DNA from: DASRLE01 sp963825315
GTDB lineage: Bacteria > Verrucomicrobiota > Verrucomicrobiia > Limisphaerales > Palsa-1400
Assembly: GCA_963825315.1 (NCBI GenBank)
Contig: CAWGST010000001.1
Coordinates: forward strand, 434,001 to 498,000
Length of the DNA: 64,000 bases
Direction of reading: 5' to 3'
The position numbers and the translations under genes were made by a program. This document shows, piece by piece, positions 15,112 to 24,208 of the stretch. Under the pieces are notes generated by a model. That model searched no databases. It worked only from the letters and a program-made list of their open reading frames with translations, and was not told the DNA's origin. Numbering within the stretch: position 1 is the first letter of the stretch; each line of letters begins with the position of its first letter.

Positions 15112-16048
15112 TCACTGACAATCGCTCCGACTTTGTTGGGTTGGAAGATGGTTTTGAGTTGGTACCTTCAGCCGATTTGTCGTCCCCCTGACGGCTTGAC
15201 CTCTCGGATAAAGAAAATCTTGTCCATAGGCTGCGCCGCCGGTTGCCACGCGTAACGGACTCGCCCACCCCCGCCAAGAGACGGCGCGCCGGAAACGCCC
15301 AGTATCCATCGGGAAAAGCTTGCAAAAACCCGGGATTACCCCAAAATTCCCCACGAATTTATGGTACAGACCCCTGCTTTTTATATGCAGCACTAATATC
15401 CAACCCTCAAATAGCTTAAAATGCCGCAACTCGACAATCAAGACCACAAAATGTGAATCTGGTCTTACGATCGAATTAACCGACCAGCAGGCAAAATTCC
15501 GCGTTGATCATGAGGTTTGGCAAACAGGCCTTGCGTTCAATGAAGTCATTGTTGAATTCAAGTCTCGCCTGTCTTCTCCGGGAATGCCTGCCCCATGAAT
15601 AAAACCATTCCAGACTTCGCGTGGTATTCATCCGAAAGCACCCGGCTCGGCCTGAAGTTGCCGCGTTGCCCGTTTGCCTCGGTACAAGTGTCATTTCTCA
15701 CTTGATAAACTCTCATTTTTTGTCTTGGCTCGGAGCATGTCAACATGGTGTCGCGCCCCACTCGCTCCACGCCTGCGGAGCCTGAAAGAGAGGGCTGGAC
15801 GGAAAGAAAAAGAAGAGAAGAGAGAGAGGGGAAACCCAAATGATTGTCAACAACAAATATTGTCAAGAAAAAACGGCGCAAGTCACAAACATCACAAGAT
15901 AAAGCAGTTGCAACAAATTATCACAGCCGTCAGACATCAGGGAAAAACCAAAACCGTGAATATTTCACGATTCATTTTCATAACTTTTTTCACTGTTTTT
16001 TTTGGCTGGTTTTCTTGAGAAATTCAAAAATGGACTTCAGGTAAAATC
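15112..16048. other. Long spacer without a supported gene, partly AT-rich
   Basis: In 937 bp no frame on either strand has convincing protein character. From about 15830 to 16035 the DNA becomes clearly AT-richer than the rest of the window, with runs such as TTTTTTTT (about 15990-16000). A 25-bp sequence at 15214-15238 recurs at 16043-16067, so the AT-rich part lies between two direct repeats. GGTACAGACCCCTG near 15362 resembles scars seen near REP/insertion elements. It may be decayed mobile DNA. Confidence 0.5.
15214..15238. repeat. 25-bp direct repeat, left copy
   Basis: Matches 16043-16067 at 24 of 25 positions; the shared core is TCCATAGGCTGCGCCG. The two copies are 829 bp apart and flank an AT-rich stretch with no gene. 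Confidence 0.65.
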
Positions 16049-16067
16049 TTATCCATAGGCTGCGCCG
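16043..16067. repeat. 25-bp direct repeat, right copy, overlapping the hpnD stop
   Basis: This copy contains the TAA stop of the HpnD-like gene (16049-16051) and its last five codons. The single mismatch to the left copy (A here, G there) lies in the stop codon: the left copy would read CAA. Confidence 0.65.
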
Positions 16068-16918
16068 ATGGCATCGCCCAGGACCAGGCGGCACCAGGTG
16101 CGGAAAATGAGAAGGGTTTTCTGGCCCTTGCCCACACGCATGGGGCGCGGCCCGAAGACTTGGAAACGCCGTCGCTCCAGCTCGCGCAACAACCGCCAAT
16201 AAACCGAACCCATCAACTCGGCGGCGGCCATGGAACGGCGGTCGGCGGCGGGCAGTGTTTGCCGGGCCAGGCTGTAAAACTTCCGGGCCTGCCGGGCCGC
16301 GCCTTCGGCCAGTTGCTCGAAGCGTTCGGACCAGGCCCCGCGCAGGATTTCCTCGGGCGAAACCCGGCAGCGCTCCATTTCGCGGAGCGGCAGGTAAATG
16401 CGGCCGCGCCCGGCGTCGGCGCGGACATCGCGCAGAATATTGGTCAATTGCAAAGCTTTGCCGAGATGGATGGCGTAGTCGCGGCAGGCGGGGTCTTTGT
16501 AGCCGAAGATTTCGACGCTGAGCAGGCCGACGACCGAGGCGACACGGAAGCAGTATTGCTCCAGTTCGTCGTACGTTTGGTAGCGTTTGATGTCCAAGTC
16601 CATTTCCACGCCGCGAATCAGCTCGTCGAAATGGGCGAAGGGCAAATGGTACTGCGCGATGACAGGTTGCAGTTCGCGGTTGACGGCAAACTCGGGCAAA
16701 AGGCCGTGACAGGCCCGGCGAATATCCTCGCGCCAGGCGGCAAGGCCGGCGCGGCGTTTTTCCGACGGGACAGATTCGTTGTCCGCGACGTCATCCACCT
16801 CGCGGCAAAAGGCGTAAAGGGCGGACATGGCTTCGCGCCTGGCTCTGGGCAGAAGAACGAAAGCCAGGGCCAGATTGGAGGCGCTTTTGCGCGTTATGTT
16901 TCGGCTCTGTTGAGTCAT
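16049..16918 (-). CDS. hpnD: Squalene/phytoene synthase family protein, HpnD type
   Basis: 289 residues, a trans-isoprenyl diphosphate synthase. The first Asp-rich motif is REVDDVADN (about 40-47) and the second is ILRDVRADAGRGRIYLP. The start SASNLALAFVLLPRARREAM resembles HpnD, which makes presqualene diphosphate from two farnesyl diphosphates in the HpnC/D/E route to squalene. HpnC and HpnE are not in the window. It is the last gene of a minus-strand run (CoaC, kinase, regulator, HpnD), 15 bp after the NtrC-type regulator. Its stop lies within a dispersed 25-bp repeat. Confidence 0.85.
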   Translation of the reverse strand: MTQQSRNITRKSASNLALAFVLLPRARREAMSALYAFCREVDDVADNESVPSEKRRAGLAAWREDIRRACHGLLPEFAVNRELQPVIAQYHLPFAHFDELIRGVEMDLDIKRYQTYDELEQYCFRVASVVGLLSVEIFGYKDPACRDYAIHLGKALQLTNILRDVRADAGRGRIYLPLREMERCRVSPEEILRGAWSERFEQLAEGAARQARKFYSLARQTLPAADRRSMAAAELMGSVYWRLLRELERRRFQVFGPRPMRVGKGQKTLLIFRTWCRLVLGDAIGAAYG

Positions 16919-16933
16919 GCTGGCGGGGACGCG

Positions 16934-18364
16934 TCAGGCTGGTTTCAGGCGTCTTCGGCCGCGGGGCGCGGGGTCTTCTTCGTCAGTCGCCGAGGCAATA
17001 TTGAGGCGCTGCATGCGGTAGCGCAAGGCGTGCCGGCTGATCTTGAGCTGGTCGGCCGTCTTGGAAATGTTGTAGCGGCACTGTTCGAGGGTGGAGTTGA
17101 TTAATTGGCGTTCAGAATCGGCCATAATCTCGTCCAGGGATCTGTTGCCGGCAACGACTGCTGGCTCGGATTTGCGCAGGCGGCCTTCGAACTGGAAATC
17201 CGGCAGGCTGGCGGGCTGGATCTCGGCGCCCGGTTCCAGAATGACGGCGCGCTCGATGACGTTGCGCAATTCGCGGACGTTGCCCGGCCAATTATGGCCC
17301 AGCAATTTGTTCTTCGCCGCCGCCGACAAGCCGCGAATGTGTTTGGTCATCGTGCTGTTGAATTGGCTCAAGAAATTCTCGGCCAGGACAAGGATGTCGT
17401 TGCCCCGCTCGCGCAAGGGCGGCGGGCGAAATTGAACGACATTGAGGCGATGGTACAAATCTTCGCGGAAATTGTTCTGGCGAATCGCTTCATGGATATC
17501 GCGGTTGGTCGCGGCAATGAGACGGACGTCCACATGCAATTCATCGTTGCCGCCAACGCGGGTGTAGGTGCCGTCCTCCAGGAAACGGAGCAGTTTGGCC
17601 TGGAGCGGGCGGCTCATGTCGCCAATCTCGTCCAGGAAGATGGTGCCGTTGTGGGCTTCCTCGACGCGGCCGAGTTTTTGTTTGATGGCGCCGGTGAAGG
17701 CGCCCTTTTCATGGCCGAAAAGTTCGCTTTCCAGGAGGTTTTCAGGAATGGCGGCGCAGTTGATGCGGATGTAATTGTTCTGGCGCCGCTGGCTCAAACC
17801 GTGCAAGGCGCCGGCGATGAGTTCCTTGCCCGTGCCGCTTTCACCCAGGATCAAAACGGTGGCATTGGTCGGGCCGAATTTTGTGATCAGTTGGCGCAAC
17901 TCTTGCATCCTGGGTGATTCGCCGATGATCTCGTCGAGCCGGTAAGGTTCGGCGACATGGGCGCGCAAGGCGGCGTTTTCACTGAGAAGGCGATGGCGTT
18001 CGGCGCAACGCGCGACGGCGTGCAGGAGTTCCTCGGGGGCGAACGGTTTGGCCAGGTAATCGATGGCGCCCGCTTTGATGGCCTCGACCGCCAGTTTGGG
18101 AGTGGCGTAGGCGGTGATCATGAGGCACGGGGTGTTGGGCCAGCGCTTGGAGGCGGCGGCCAAAAACTGATACCCGCTCATGCCTCCCAAACGGGCGTCC
18201 GTAATGACCATGAAGAACACCTCCTTCTCAAGCAAGGCGATGGCTTCTTCGGCCGATTCAACCAGTTTGAGATCGTACCCTTCGCCAGACAGGATCGCCT
18301 TCAACGAAAGACGCATGTTCTTTTCGTCATCGACCACCAGGACGGGAGGAAGGGGCCAGTTCAT
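16934..18364 (-). CDS. NtrC-family sigma-54-dependent response regulator
   Basis: 476 residues in three domains. Receiver (1-125): VVDDEKN at the start, phospho-acceptor in VITDARLGG (about D56), YLAKPF lysine. AAA+ activator (about 145-385): Walker A GESGTGKE, sigma-54 contact GAFTGA, Walker B TIFLDEIGD, arginine-rich REDLYHRL. Fis-type HTH at the C-terminus: CRYNISKTADQLKISRHALR. It should activate sigma-54 promoters when phosphorylated by the kinase encoded just upstream, with which it overlaps by ATGA. No target promoter is identified here. Confidence 0.95.
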   Translation of the reverse strand: MNWPLPPVLVVDDEKNMRLSLKAILSGEGYDLKLVESAEEAIALLEKEVFFMVITDARLGGMSGYQFLAAASKRWPNTPCLMITAYATPKLAVEAIKAGAIDYLAKPFAPEELLHAVARCAERHRLLSENAALRAHVAEPYRLDEIIGESPRMQELRQLITKFGPTNATVLILGESGTGKELIAGALHGLSQRRQNNYIRINCAAIPENLLESELFGHEKGAFTGAIKQKLGRVEEAHNGTIFLDEIGDMSRPLQAKLLRFLEDGTYTRVGGNDELHVDVRLIAATNRDIHEAIRQNNFREDLYHRLNVVQFRPPPLRERGNDILVLAENFLSQFNSTMTKHIRGLSAAAKNKLLGHNWPGNVRELRNVIERAVILEPGAEIQPASLPDFQFEGRLRKSEPAVVAGNRSLDEIMADSERQLINSTLEQCRYNISKTADQLKISRHALRYRMQRLNIASATDEEDPAPRGRRRLKPA

Positions 18365-19161
18365 TTGGACAATTTCATTAATATTCTTGCCGGGAATTCT
18401 AAAGTGAAACGCGTGCCTTTTCCAAGCTCCGAATGCACGTTGATGGTGCCGCCGTATATCTCGGTGTTATGTTTGACGATGGCCAGGCCCAGGCCGGTGC
18501 CTTTTGCGCGGGTGCTGAAATGGGCTTCAAAAATCTTGTTGATCTTGTCGGGGGCAATGCCGGGACCGTCGTCCGCGATGGAAATGATCACCGAATCGTT
18601 CTTGCCGTAGCGCACCGAGACCTCGATTCTGCCCACGCCATTCATCGCTTCACGGGCGTTTTGCAGGAGGTTGACCAGCACGCCGGAAAGATGCCGTTTT
18701 TGCATCAGCAACGCCGGCAGGGACGGTTCGTAATTCTTGATGATCTCGACCCGGTATTTTGCGGCGGGCGGAAAGACTTCCAGGATGGCATTGTCCACTT
18801 CATCGCCCACTTCGAGGCGCTCAACTGTTCCCTCGGCCAATTGCGCGTAACCCATCAACTCGGTGATGATTTGATCGGCGTGCTCGATTTCCTCGCGGAT
18901 GATCTGGACTTGTTCATCGATGTTCTGGCCTTGTTCCTCGGCCGCTGTTTCGCGCTCGCGCACGGCGCGCTGAAGGCAGAAGGCGGCATTGGTGATGATG
19001 CCGAGAGGGTTTTTGATTTGATGGGCGATTTCGGCGGCGAGGCGTCCGGCGGTTTGGAGGCGCTCCTGGCGGACGGCAAATTCGGTGGCCTCGGCTTCGG
19101 CGCGCTTTTGCTTTTCGAAAAGGACCTGGATGCCGTAACAGCACAAGGCCCAGGCCACCAA
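18361..19161 (-). CDS. Histidine kinase, catalytic half (frameshifted from its sensor half)
   Basis: The 266-residue frame starts with part of a transmembrane helix (VAWALCCYGIQVLFEKQKR), then the H-box AAEIAHQIKNPLGIITNAAF (phospho-His about 46), N-box LLQNAREAMNGVG, G1 IADDGPGIAP and G2 GTGLGLAIVKHNTEIYGG. It overlaps the NtrC-type regulator by 4 bp (ATGA). The frame is open upstream of the TTG used here. The membrane sensor half lies directly upstream in another frame (19167-19925); a one-base change near 19180-19182 would join them into one protein of about 520 residues. Confidence 0.8.
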   Translation of the reverse strand: MVAWALCCYGIQVLFEKQKRAEAEATEFAVRQERLQTAGRLAAEIAHQIKNPLGIITNAAFCLQRAVRERETAAEEQGQNIDEQVQIIREEIEHADQIITELMGYAQLAEGTVERLEVGDEVDNAILEVFPPAAKYRVEIIKNYEPSLPALLMQKRHLSGVLVNLLQNAREAMNGVGRIEVSVRYGKNDSVIISIADDGPGIAPDKINKIFEAHFSTRAKGTGLGLAIVKHNTEIYGGTINVHSELGKGTRFTLEFPARILMKLSK

Positions 19162-19166
19162 GACGA

Positions 19167-19925
19167 TCAGGCGTTCGACGGGTTCTCGAGTCTCGGATCC
19201 ACATCCGGGCCAAACAGGTTCCTATCGAGAGGGACGATGATCACCCGATCCAACAATCCGCCGGCCATAAAGGCCGCGCTGACGAAAAAGTTGAGCAGAA
19301 GCTGGGGGAGCGCGACCGGAATGGCCAGGGCATTGTGCAGAATCAACGCGAGAAAAACCCAATAGAGATTGCTGTCAAAGCCACTGCTGAGCAAGGTCAG
19401 GGTGCCCATTAAAAGCGCGTCCAGAACCCCGATGGAAAAGACTATTGCCTCGATCTTTTTCAGCGTCAGATGCGGCGCCCAGACCAGGATGATGCCGGCG
19501 AGGGCGTTGAGAGCCACATAAACCAAAAAGCCGGCTTTGATCGTGGCAGCATGGCGGAGACTCCATTCCTCGAAATTTGTTTGGTCGGCGCCCGCTTTGA
19601 TCGAGGCGGCATGAGCGCGGCTCCGGTCGGCGAGCTGGGCGGGATTTGTTTGATTGGTCTTCGCTTGAATCGCAATGGCATGGGGGTGGGTCGTGTTGGA
19701 GCCCGCCAGTTGAGCCTCGCCAGCGGTATAGAACCAACCGGCAAAAAAGAAGTAATAAGCCAGGATGCCAATGATCACTGCTCTGAGCGGCAGAACAATG
19801 TCCTTTTCGACCGCTTGAATGCGGGCGGCGCGCTGGCTTGGTTCGATGGTCGGGGCGGCCAGCAGGCGCGTCAGTTTTTGAATCGTGCCGCCGCCCGCCG
19901 CATTGGTCTTGTCTTCCGCGTTCAC
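19167..19925 (-). CDS. Membrane sensor half of the same histidine kinase
   Basis: The 252-residue frame has four to five hydrophobic helices (from about residues 45-70, 132-152, 158-183 and 188-235), probably the input domain of the kinase. Residues ~75-130 carry imperfect repeats around AATIKAG and ASIKAGADQTN. It ends ...DVDPRLENPSNA, 5 bp before the annotated kinase half. The +frame continuation PVERLIVLVAWALCC would complete another helix. The GTG start (19923-19925) overlaps the CoaC stop as GTGA, so the genes are coupled. The break is a real mutation or a sequence error. Confidence 0.7.
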   Translation of the reverse strand: MNAEDKTNAAGGGTIQKLTRLLAAPTIEPSQRAARIQAVEKDIVLPLRAVIIGILAYYFFFAGWFYTAGEAQLAGSNTTHPHAIAIQAKTNQTNPAQLADRSRAHAASIKAGADQTNFEEWSLRHAATIKAGFLVYVALNALAGIILVWAPHLTLKKIEAIVFSIGVLDALLMGTLTLLSSGFDSNLYWVFLALILHNALAIPVALPQLLLNFFVSAAFMAGGLLDRVIIVPLDRNLFGPDVDPRLENPSNA

Positions 19926-20467
19926 CGTAATAGAGCGGCAGCTTTTTTGGCGATGTCATCCACCGGCCACAAGCGTCCGATGCCTTCGTAACCGCAGGAC
20001 AGCAGGCCCTTTTCCGGACCGATGAATTGAGCGCCGCGCTGCTTGAGCGTGGCGACGTTGGCCTGGGTGGCGGGATGAAGCCACATTTTCCCGTTCATGG
20101 CGGGGGCGATGAGCAACTGGGCGTCGGTATTGAGGGCCAGCGCGATGCAGCTCAGGGCATCGTTGGCCAGACCGCAGGCGAGCTTGGCCAGGGTGTTGGC
20201 GGTGGCCGGGGCAATCAAGAGCAAGTCGGCCTCGTCGGCCAATTGAATGTGGGACGGTTTCCAGCCCTCCGTTTCGTCGTAAAGATCGGTCACCACGGGG
20301 TTGCGCGAAAGGGTCTTGAAAGGAAGCGCCGTCACAAAGCGCAGGGCGTCGGCGGTCATTACGACATGCACTTGGCAGCCGGCCTTGACCAGGGCGCTGG
20401 CCAAATCGGCCGCTTTGCAAGCGGCGATTGAGCCGGTGACTCCCAAAATAACGGTTTTGGCTCTCAT
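19922..20467 (-). CDS. coaC: Phosphopantothenoylcysteine decarboxylase-like flavoprotein
   Basis: 181 residues beginning MRAKTVILGVTGSIAACKAA, the HFCD flavoprotein signature. IAPATANTLAKLACGLANDA and APAMNGKMWLHPATQANVATL with a downstream GYEGIGRL are the FMN/substrate motifs of CoaC. It decarboxylates phosphopantothenoylcysteine in coenzyme A synthesis. It lacks the CoaB synthetase domain found in fused CoaBC, so CoaB should be elsewhere. I start at the ATG at 20465-20467; a TTG at 20500 is possible. It leads an operon with the split histidine kinase. Confidence 0.85.
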   Translation of the reverse strand: MRAKTVILGVTGSIAACKAADLASALVKAGCQVHVVMTADALRFVTALPFKTLSRNPVVTDLYDETEGWKPSHIQLADEADLLLIAPATANTLAKLACGLANDALSCIALALNTDAQLLIAPAMNGKMWLHPATQANVATLKQRGAQFIGPEKGLLSCGYEGIGRLWPVDDIAKKAAALLR

Positions 20468-20569
20468 CGCATTGGGTTCATTATGCTGCGCCAAGCTCAA
20501 GGTTTAAAGGTTAATCTATCACCCGGATGCGATGTTTCTTCCGGGCCTGAGCCGCGATCAGGAGCCGCT

Positions 20570-22336
20570 CTATGGAGGTTGCACGGGCAGTTCCAGCGTA
20601 AACGCGGCACCCTTGCCAAGCCCGTCGCTGTGTGCGCTCAACGTTCCGCCCAACTCCGCCGCCGCCAGTGCGCCGCTGTGCAGGCCGAAGCCGTGGCCGT
20701 CTTTGCGGGTCGTAAAACCATGATTGAAAATGCGCGTCAGATTTTCCGGCGGAATCCCAATGCCATTGTCAATGACGGCGATGCAAATCCACTGATCACG
20801 CTTGGAGATCTTGAGCCGGATTTGTTTGTCCTTCCGCCCCGATTCGTCACAGGCATACTTGGCATTGCGGATCACATTGACCAGAACCTGGAGCACCTTG
20901 TGTTTTTCAGCGCTCAGCAGCGGCACCTCGCTGTATTCGCGCACCAGTTCGATTTCATGCCGGGTCAACGCTCCCGCGTTCATGCGCAGGGCGTCTTCGA
21001 CCAGGTCGGTCACTTGGACGGTCTCCACCACACCGGAAACCCGGGCGTAATTCTGCTGCATGGCCACGATTTCCTTGATGTGTTCGATGTTTTGTCGAAG
21101 GGATTCCAGTTCCGCGATGGTCCGCTGCTGCTCCTTGGTTAACTGCTCGGAAACCCGGCTTAAATAGCCGGGCAACTGCCTGCCTTTTGGATCGTGGGCC
21201 ATGTAGGCGCCCGGATCATCCGCGTGTTCGTTGAGCAGCGCGATGGCCTTGCCCAGGTACGCGACGTTCGATCTCTTGGTGTTGTCGAGAAGCAGCGTGG
21301 CGGAGACGTTGACGCTGTTGAGCACGTTGCCGACGTTGTGCAGGACACTGGTGGCCACCTCAGCCATGCCGGCCTGCCGCGAAGTCTGCAACAACTGCTT
21401 GTGCAATGCTTCAACTTTGGCTTCCGCCTCCTTGAAAGCCGTTATGTCCTTGGAAGTGCCGAACGTCCCGATGATTTCGCCATGGTCGTCATGGAGCGGC
21501 ATTTTGCTGGTCAGCGCCCAGGTGACACGTCCGTCCAGCCACGTTTCCTTCTCGCTCTTGCCAATGATCGGCCGGCCGGTGCGGATGATGTCCTGTTCGT
21601 CCTCGAAGGCCTGCCGGGCATGCTCCTCCCCGAAGAGGTCAAAGTCGCGCTTGCCAATGGCCTCGTCCGCGCTGCGCAGGTTGATGCGCGTAGTCATGTC
21701 CGCGCCGCCACGACGGAAGATGGCCGCGCTGCAACGCCGGAAGCGCGATTCGCGGTCCTTGAAATAGATCGCATCCGTCGAGGAGTCCATCAGCGCCCGC
21801 AACATATCCCGCTCACTGGCCAACTGTGCCTCCGCCTGTTTGCGCTCGGTGATGTCCAGCAATATGCCTTGCGAGCCAATGATCGTCCCATCGGGGCCAA
21901 GCAACGGCCCTTTAATAGCGTGTAAATACTGCTCCCGGCCATCGTCACTGAGATAACGCTCCTCCGCTTCAATGGCCCGGCCGGTCTCCATGATGAGTTT
22001 ATGATGGTTTGCGCCCTCATGTAACAAGTTGATTTCTCCCAACTTTTCAGAATGTTCCGCGTCTTTGGACGTCCGTTTGCCGGCGGCAACTTCATCGGCG
22101 GTTTTGCCAACGAATTCATCCGGGGTCGTCTTTCTGAGGTGGCAAAACCATGAATTCACGAAGATGAAACGGCCCTCCCGGTCCTTCTGGAAAACACCGA
22201 TCGGCAGTTGATCCAGCAGCGAATGCGCTTGCGACTTTCGCGGAGATTGCTCCGACGGGTCGCTTTCCATGAGCGCGGACCGGTTGGCATCTGTTTCTTT
22301 CATCACTGACTCGCAGGGTTCTGCGGGGACTGACAT
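20570..22336 (-). CDS. PAS-PAS histidine kinase, tandem copy 1
   Basis: About 588 residues, no membrane segment. Two PAS domains: one around LLDQLPIGVFQKDREGRFIF and one around DALYFKDRESRF-like DAIYFKDRESRFRRCS. Then a kinase core whose phospho-His lies in SVLHNVGNVLNSVNVS, with N-box LVNVIRNAKYACDESGRKD, G1 VIDNGIGIPPENL and G2 HGFGLHSGALAAAELGG. The H-box is the unusual LHNVGN type. A small rearranged stretch (FRRGGADMTTRI) replaces SLASLF of copy 2. Its start is uncertain (22303, 22336 or 22396). No response regulator lies beside it. Confidence 0.85.
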   Translation of the reverse strand: MSVPAEPCESVMKETDANRSALMESDPSEQSPRKSQAHSLLDQLPIGVFQKDREGRFIFVNSWFCHLRKTTPDEFVGKTADEVAAGKRTSKDAEHSEKLGEINLLHEGANHHKLIMETGRAIEAEERYLSDDGREQYLHAIKGPLLGPDGTIIGSQGILLDITERKQAEAQLASERDMLRALMDSSTDAIYFKDRESRFRRCSAAIFRRGGADMTTRINLRSADEAIGKRDFDLFGEEHARQAFEDEQDIIRTGRPIIGKSEKETWLDGRVTWALTSKMPLHDDHGEIIGTFGTSKDITAFKEAEAKVEALHKQLLQTSRQAGMAEVATSVLHNVGNVLNSVNVSATLLLDNTKRSNVAYLGKAIALLNEHADDPGAYMAHDPKGRQLPGYLSRVSEQLTKEQQRTIAELESLRQNIEHIKEIVAMQQNYARVSGVVETVQVTDLVEDALRMNAGALTRHEIELVREYSEVPLLSAEKHKVLQVLVNVIRNAKYACDESGRKDKQIRLKISKRDQWICIAVIDNGIGIPPENLTRIFNHGFTTRKDGHGFGLHSGALAAAELGGTLSAHSDGLGKGAAFTLELPVQPP

Positions 22337-22459
22337 CGTTGGCTTGGTATCGGCGCTTTTGGCCCCCGCCTTAAGGCGGATCAGCATACACACCATGGAG
22401 AATATCTGTCACCCGGATGCGATGTTTCTTCCGGGCCTGAGCCGCGATCAGGAGCCGCT

Positions 22460-24208
22460 CTATGGAGGTTGCACGGGCAGTTCCAGGGTAAACGCGGCGC
22501 CCTTGCCAAGCCCGTCGCTGTGTGCGCTCAACGTTCCGCCCAACTCCGCCGCCGCCAGCGCGCCGCTGTGCAGGCCGAAGCCGTGGCCGTCTTTGCGGGT
22601 CGTAAAACCGTGATTGAAAATGCGCGTCAGGTTTTCCGGCGGAATCCCAATGCCATTGTCAATGACGGCGATGCAAATCCACTGATCACGCTTGGAGATC
22701 TTGAGCCGGATTTGTTTGTCCTTCCGCCCCGATTCGTCACAGGCATACTTGGCATTGCGGATCACATTGACCAGAACCTGGAGCACCTTGTGTTTTTCAA
22801 CGCTCAGCAGCGGCACCTCGCTGTATTCGCGCACCAGTTCGATTTCATGCCGGGCCAACGCTCCCGCGTTCATGCGCAGGGCGTCTTCGAGGAGGTCGGC
22901 CACTTGGACGGTCTCCACCACACCGGAAACCATGGCATAGTTCTGCTGCATGGCCACGATTTCCTTGATGTGTTCGATGTTTTGTCGAAGGGATTCCAGT
23001 TCCGCGATGGTCCGCTGCTGCTCCTTGGTTAACTGCTCGGAAACCCGGCTTAAATAGCCGGGCAACTGCCTGCCTTTGGGATCATGGGCCATGTAGGCGC
23101 CCAGATCGTCCGCGTGTTCGTTGAGCAGCGCGATGGCCTTGCCCAGGTACGCGACGTTCGATCTCTTGGTGTTGTCGAGAAGCAGCGTGGCGGAGACATT
23201 GACGCTGTTGAGCACGTTGCCGACGTTGTGCAGGACACTGGTGGCCACCTCAGCCATGCCGGCCTGCCGCGAAGTCTGCAACAACTGCTTGTGCAACGCT
23301 TCAACTTTGGCTTCCGCCTCCTTGAAAGCCGTTATGTCCTTGGAAATGCCGAACGTCCCGATGATTTCGCCATGGTCGTCATGGAGCGGCATTTTGCTGG
23401 TCAGCGCCCAGGTGACACGTCCGTCCGGCCACGTTTCCTTCTCGCTCTTGCCAATGATCGGCCGGCCGGTGCGGATGATGTCCTGTTCGTCCTCGAAGGC
23501 CTGCCGGGCATGCTCCTCCCCGAAGAAGTCAAAGTCGCGTTTGCCAATGGCCTCGTCCGCGCTGCGCAGGTTGAAGAGCGAAGCCAGGGACGCGCTGCAG
23601 CGAAGGAAGCGCGATTCGCGGTCCTTGAAATAGATTGCATCTGTTGAGGAGTCCATCAGCGCCCGCAACAAATCCCGCTCGTTGGCCAACTGTGCCTCCG
23701 CCCGTTTGCGCTCGGTGATGTCCAGCAATATGCCTTGCAAGCCAATGATCGTTCCATCGGGGCCAAATAACGGCCCTCTAATGACATGGAAACACTGTTC
23801 CTGGCCATCCGCATCGACATAATGCTCCTCCATTTCCATGCGCTGGCCGGTCTGCATAATGAGTTTATGATGTCTTGCGGCCTCACTAAAAAATTGGATT
23901 TCTCTCAACTTCTCAGGAGTTTCCGGATCTTCGGGCCTCCATTTGCCGGCGGCAAATTCTTCGGCGGTTTTACCGACGAATTCATCCAAGGTTGCCTTTT
24001 TGAGGCGGCAAAACCATGAATTCACGAAAACGTAACGGCCTTCTTTGTCCTTGTGGAAAACACCGATCGGCAGTTGATCCAGCAACAAATAGGGAAGCGC
24101 TTGCGACTCCTGCGGAGATCGCTCCGACGGGTCGCTTTCCATGAGCGCGGACCAGTTCGTATCCATTTCTTTCATCACTGACTCGCAGGGTTCTCCGGGC
24201 ATTGACAT
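22460..24208 (-). CDS. PAS-PAS histidine kinase, tandem copy 2
   Basis: About 582 residues, nearly identical to copy 1 from the second PAS domain to the C-terminus; the last ~300 residues differ at only a few positions. The first PAS half differs more (HHKLIMQTGQRMEMEEHYVD against the copy 1 counterpart), so sensing may have diverged while output is held the same. The MSMPGEPCESVMKE start (24206-24208) matches the MSVPAEPCESVMKE of copy 1. The longer frame to 24325 would overlap the divergent FGE-like gene, so I do not use it. Confidence 0.85.
   Translation of the reverse strand: MSMPGEPCESVMKEMDTNWSALMESDPSERSPQESQALPYLLLDQLPIGVFHKDKEGRYVFVNSWFCRLKKATLDEFVGKTAEEFAAGKWRPEDPETPEKLREIQFFSEAARHHKLIMQTGQRMEMEEHYVDADGQEQCFHVIRGPLFGPDGTIIGLQGILLDITERKRAEAQLANERDLLRALMDSSTDAIYFKDRESRFLRCSASLASLFNLRSADEAIGKRDFDFFGEEHARQAFEDEQDIIRTGRPIIGKSEKETWPDGRVTWALTSKMPLHDDHGEIIGTFGISKDITAFKEAEAKVEALHKQLLQTSRQAGMAEVATSVLHNVGNVLNSVNVSATLLLDNTKRSNVAYLGKAIALLNEHADDLGAYMAHDPKGRQLPGYLSRVSEQLTKEQQRTIAELESLRQNIEHIKEIVAMQQNYAMVSGVVETVQVADLLEDALRMNAGALARHEIELVREYSEVPLLSVEKHKVLQVLVNVIRNAKYACDESGRKDKQIRLKISKRDQWICIAVIDNGIGIPPENLTRIFNHGFTTRKDGHGFGLHSGALAAAELGGTLSAHSDGLGKGAAFTLELPVQPP

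Noticed and set aside
15112..15447. Minus-strand frame of 111 codons starting MVLIVELRHFKLF
   Set aside because: It only shares a 25-bp repeat with the hpnD end and otherwise has no protein-like composition or start signal.
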